A DNA stretch of 7,001 nucleotides from Gemmatimonadota bacterium (GTDB taxonomy: Bacteria > Gemmatimonadota > Gemmatimonadetes > Longimicrobiales > Longimicrobiaceae): positions 1 through 7,001 of the forward strand of contig JAHWJJ010000084.1 of NCBI GenBank assembly GCA_019348475.1, given 5' to 3'. The notes under the pieces are model-generated. The model had not been told where the DNA came from and did no database searches. It was given only the letters and a program-made list of their open reading frames with translations. A program made the position numbers and the translations under genes. Below, in pieces: positions 6,848-7,001 of the stretch (its first letter is position 1; every line of letters starts with the position of its first letter).

Positions 6848-7001
6848 CCTGGATGATGGAGTGATGGGTGATGGCGGCCAGTGCTGGATGCACGGGGTTC
6901 GACGGCCGGAGGCGGACCGGATGGGATCGGCAGGATCAAGGCGTCACCTGGTAGAGAGGTTGCTGCCGGCGAGGGGACGGGATCCGCATTTTTTTTGGAT
7001 G
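6848..7001. repeat. Intergenic direct repeat, copy 2 (154 bp visible)
   Basis: Near-identical to 6598-6760 in the same orientation, with the start-to-start distance exactly 250 bp. Identity runs to the last base of the window (GGATG after the T8 run), so the true right end of the repeat is not visible in this copy. The 87 bp between the copies (6761-6847) are unrelated single-copy GC-rich sequence with a GCGGGCCCGC palindrome and no gene that I can see. Confidence 0.9.

Noticed and set aside
6598..7001. CRISPR array or insertion sequence
   Set aside because: Repeat units are about 155 bp, only two copies are visible, and there is no 23-50 bp repeat/spacer pattern, transposase or terminal inverted repeat.

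Overview
This is a very GC-rich window; third codon positions in the real genes are almost all G or C. It looks like the centre of a nonribosomal peptide / hybrid polyketide biosynthetic locus. The sequence does not settle the organism. Very high GC, a large modular NRPS, an FkbM methyltransferase fused to an acyltransferase, and long intergenic repeats with short tandem ATGGAGTG units suggest a secondary-metabolite-rich soil bacterium such as a member of Gemmatimonadota (Longimicrobium-like) or a myxobacterium. That placement is a guess.

Layout: (1) Bases 1-3331, minus strand, hold the 5' part of a large NRPS gene that runs off the left edge. The 1110 visible residues read condensation (C) - adenylation (A) - peptidyl carrier (PCP) - start of a second C domain. 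It starts at an ATG with a good Shine-Dalgarno sequence. (2) Bases 3332-4037 are a divergent, non-coding control region of about 700 bp. It contains an AT-rich island with a palindrome overlapping a TTGACT hexamer, and further right a perfect 8+1+8 dyad. (3) Bases 4038-6410, plus strand, encode a 790-residue fusion of FkbM-type methyltransferase, malonyl-type acyltransferase and PCP-like carrier protein, with no ketosynthase. (4) Bases 6407-6606 look like the remains of a next, translationally coupled gene (ATGA overlap), broken by a stop codon and a frameshift and ending where a repeat begins. (5) Bases 6598-7001 hold two almost identical copies of a roughly 155-bp intergenic repeat, 250 bp apart, with a variable-number 8-bp tandem unit at the left end; the second copy meets the window edge.

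How the parts may work together (inference): the acyltransferase loads a malonyl-type unit onto the fused carrier, FkbM methylates that unit or the product, and the divergently transcribed NRPS, which begins with a C domain rather than an A domain, must accept an acyl chain from another carrier. The FkbM-AT-carrier protein is one candidate donor. The KS-less methyltransferase-acyltransferase-carrier fusion facing an NRPS that opens with a C domain is the most interesting part of the window.
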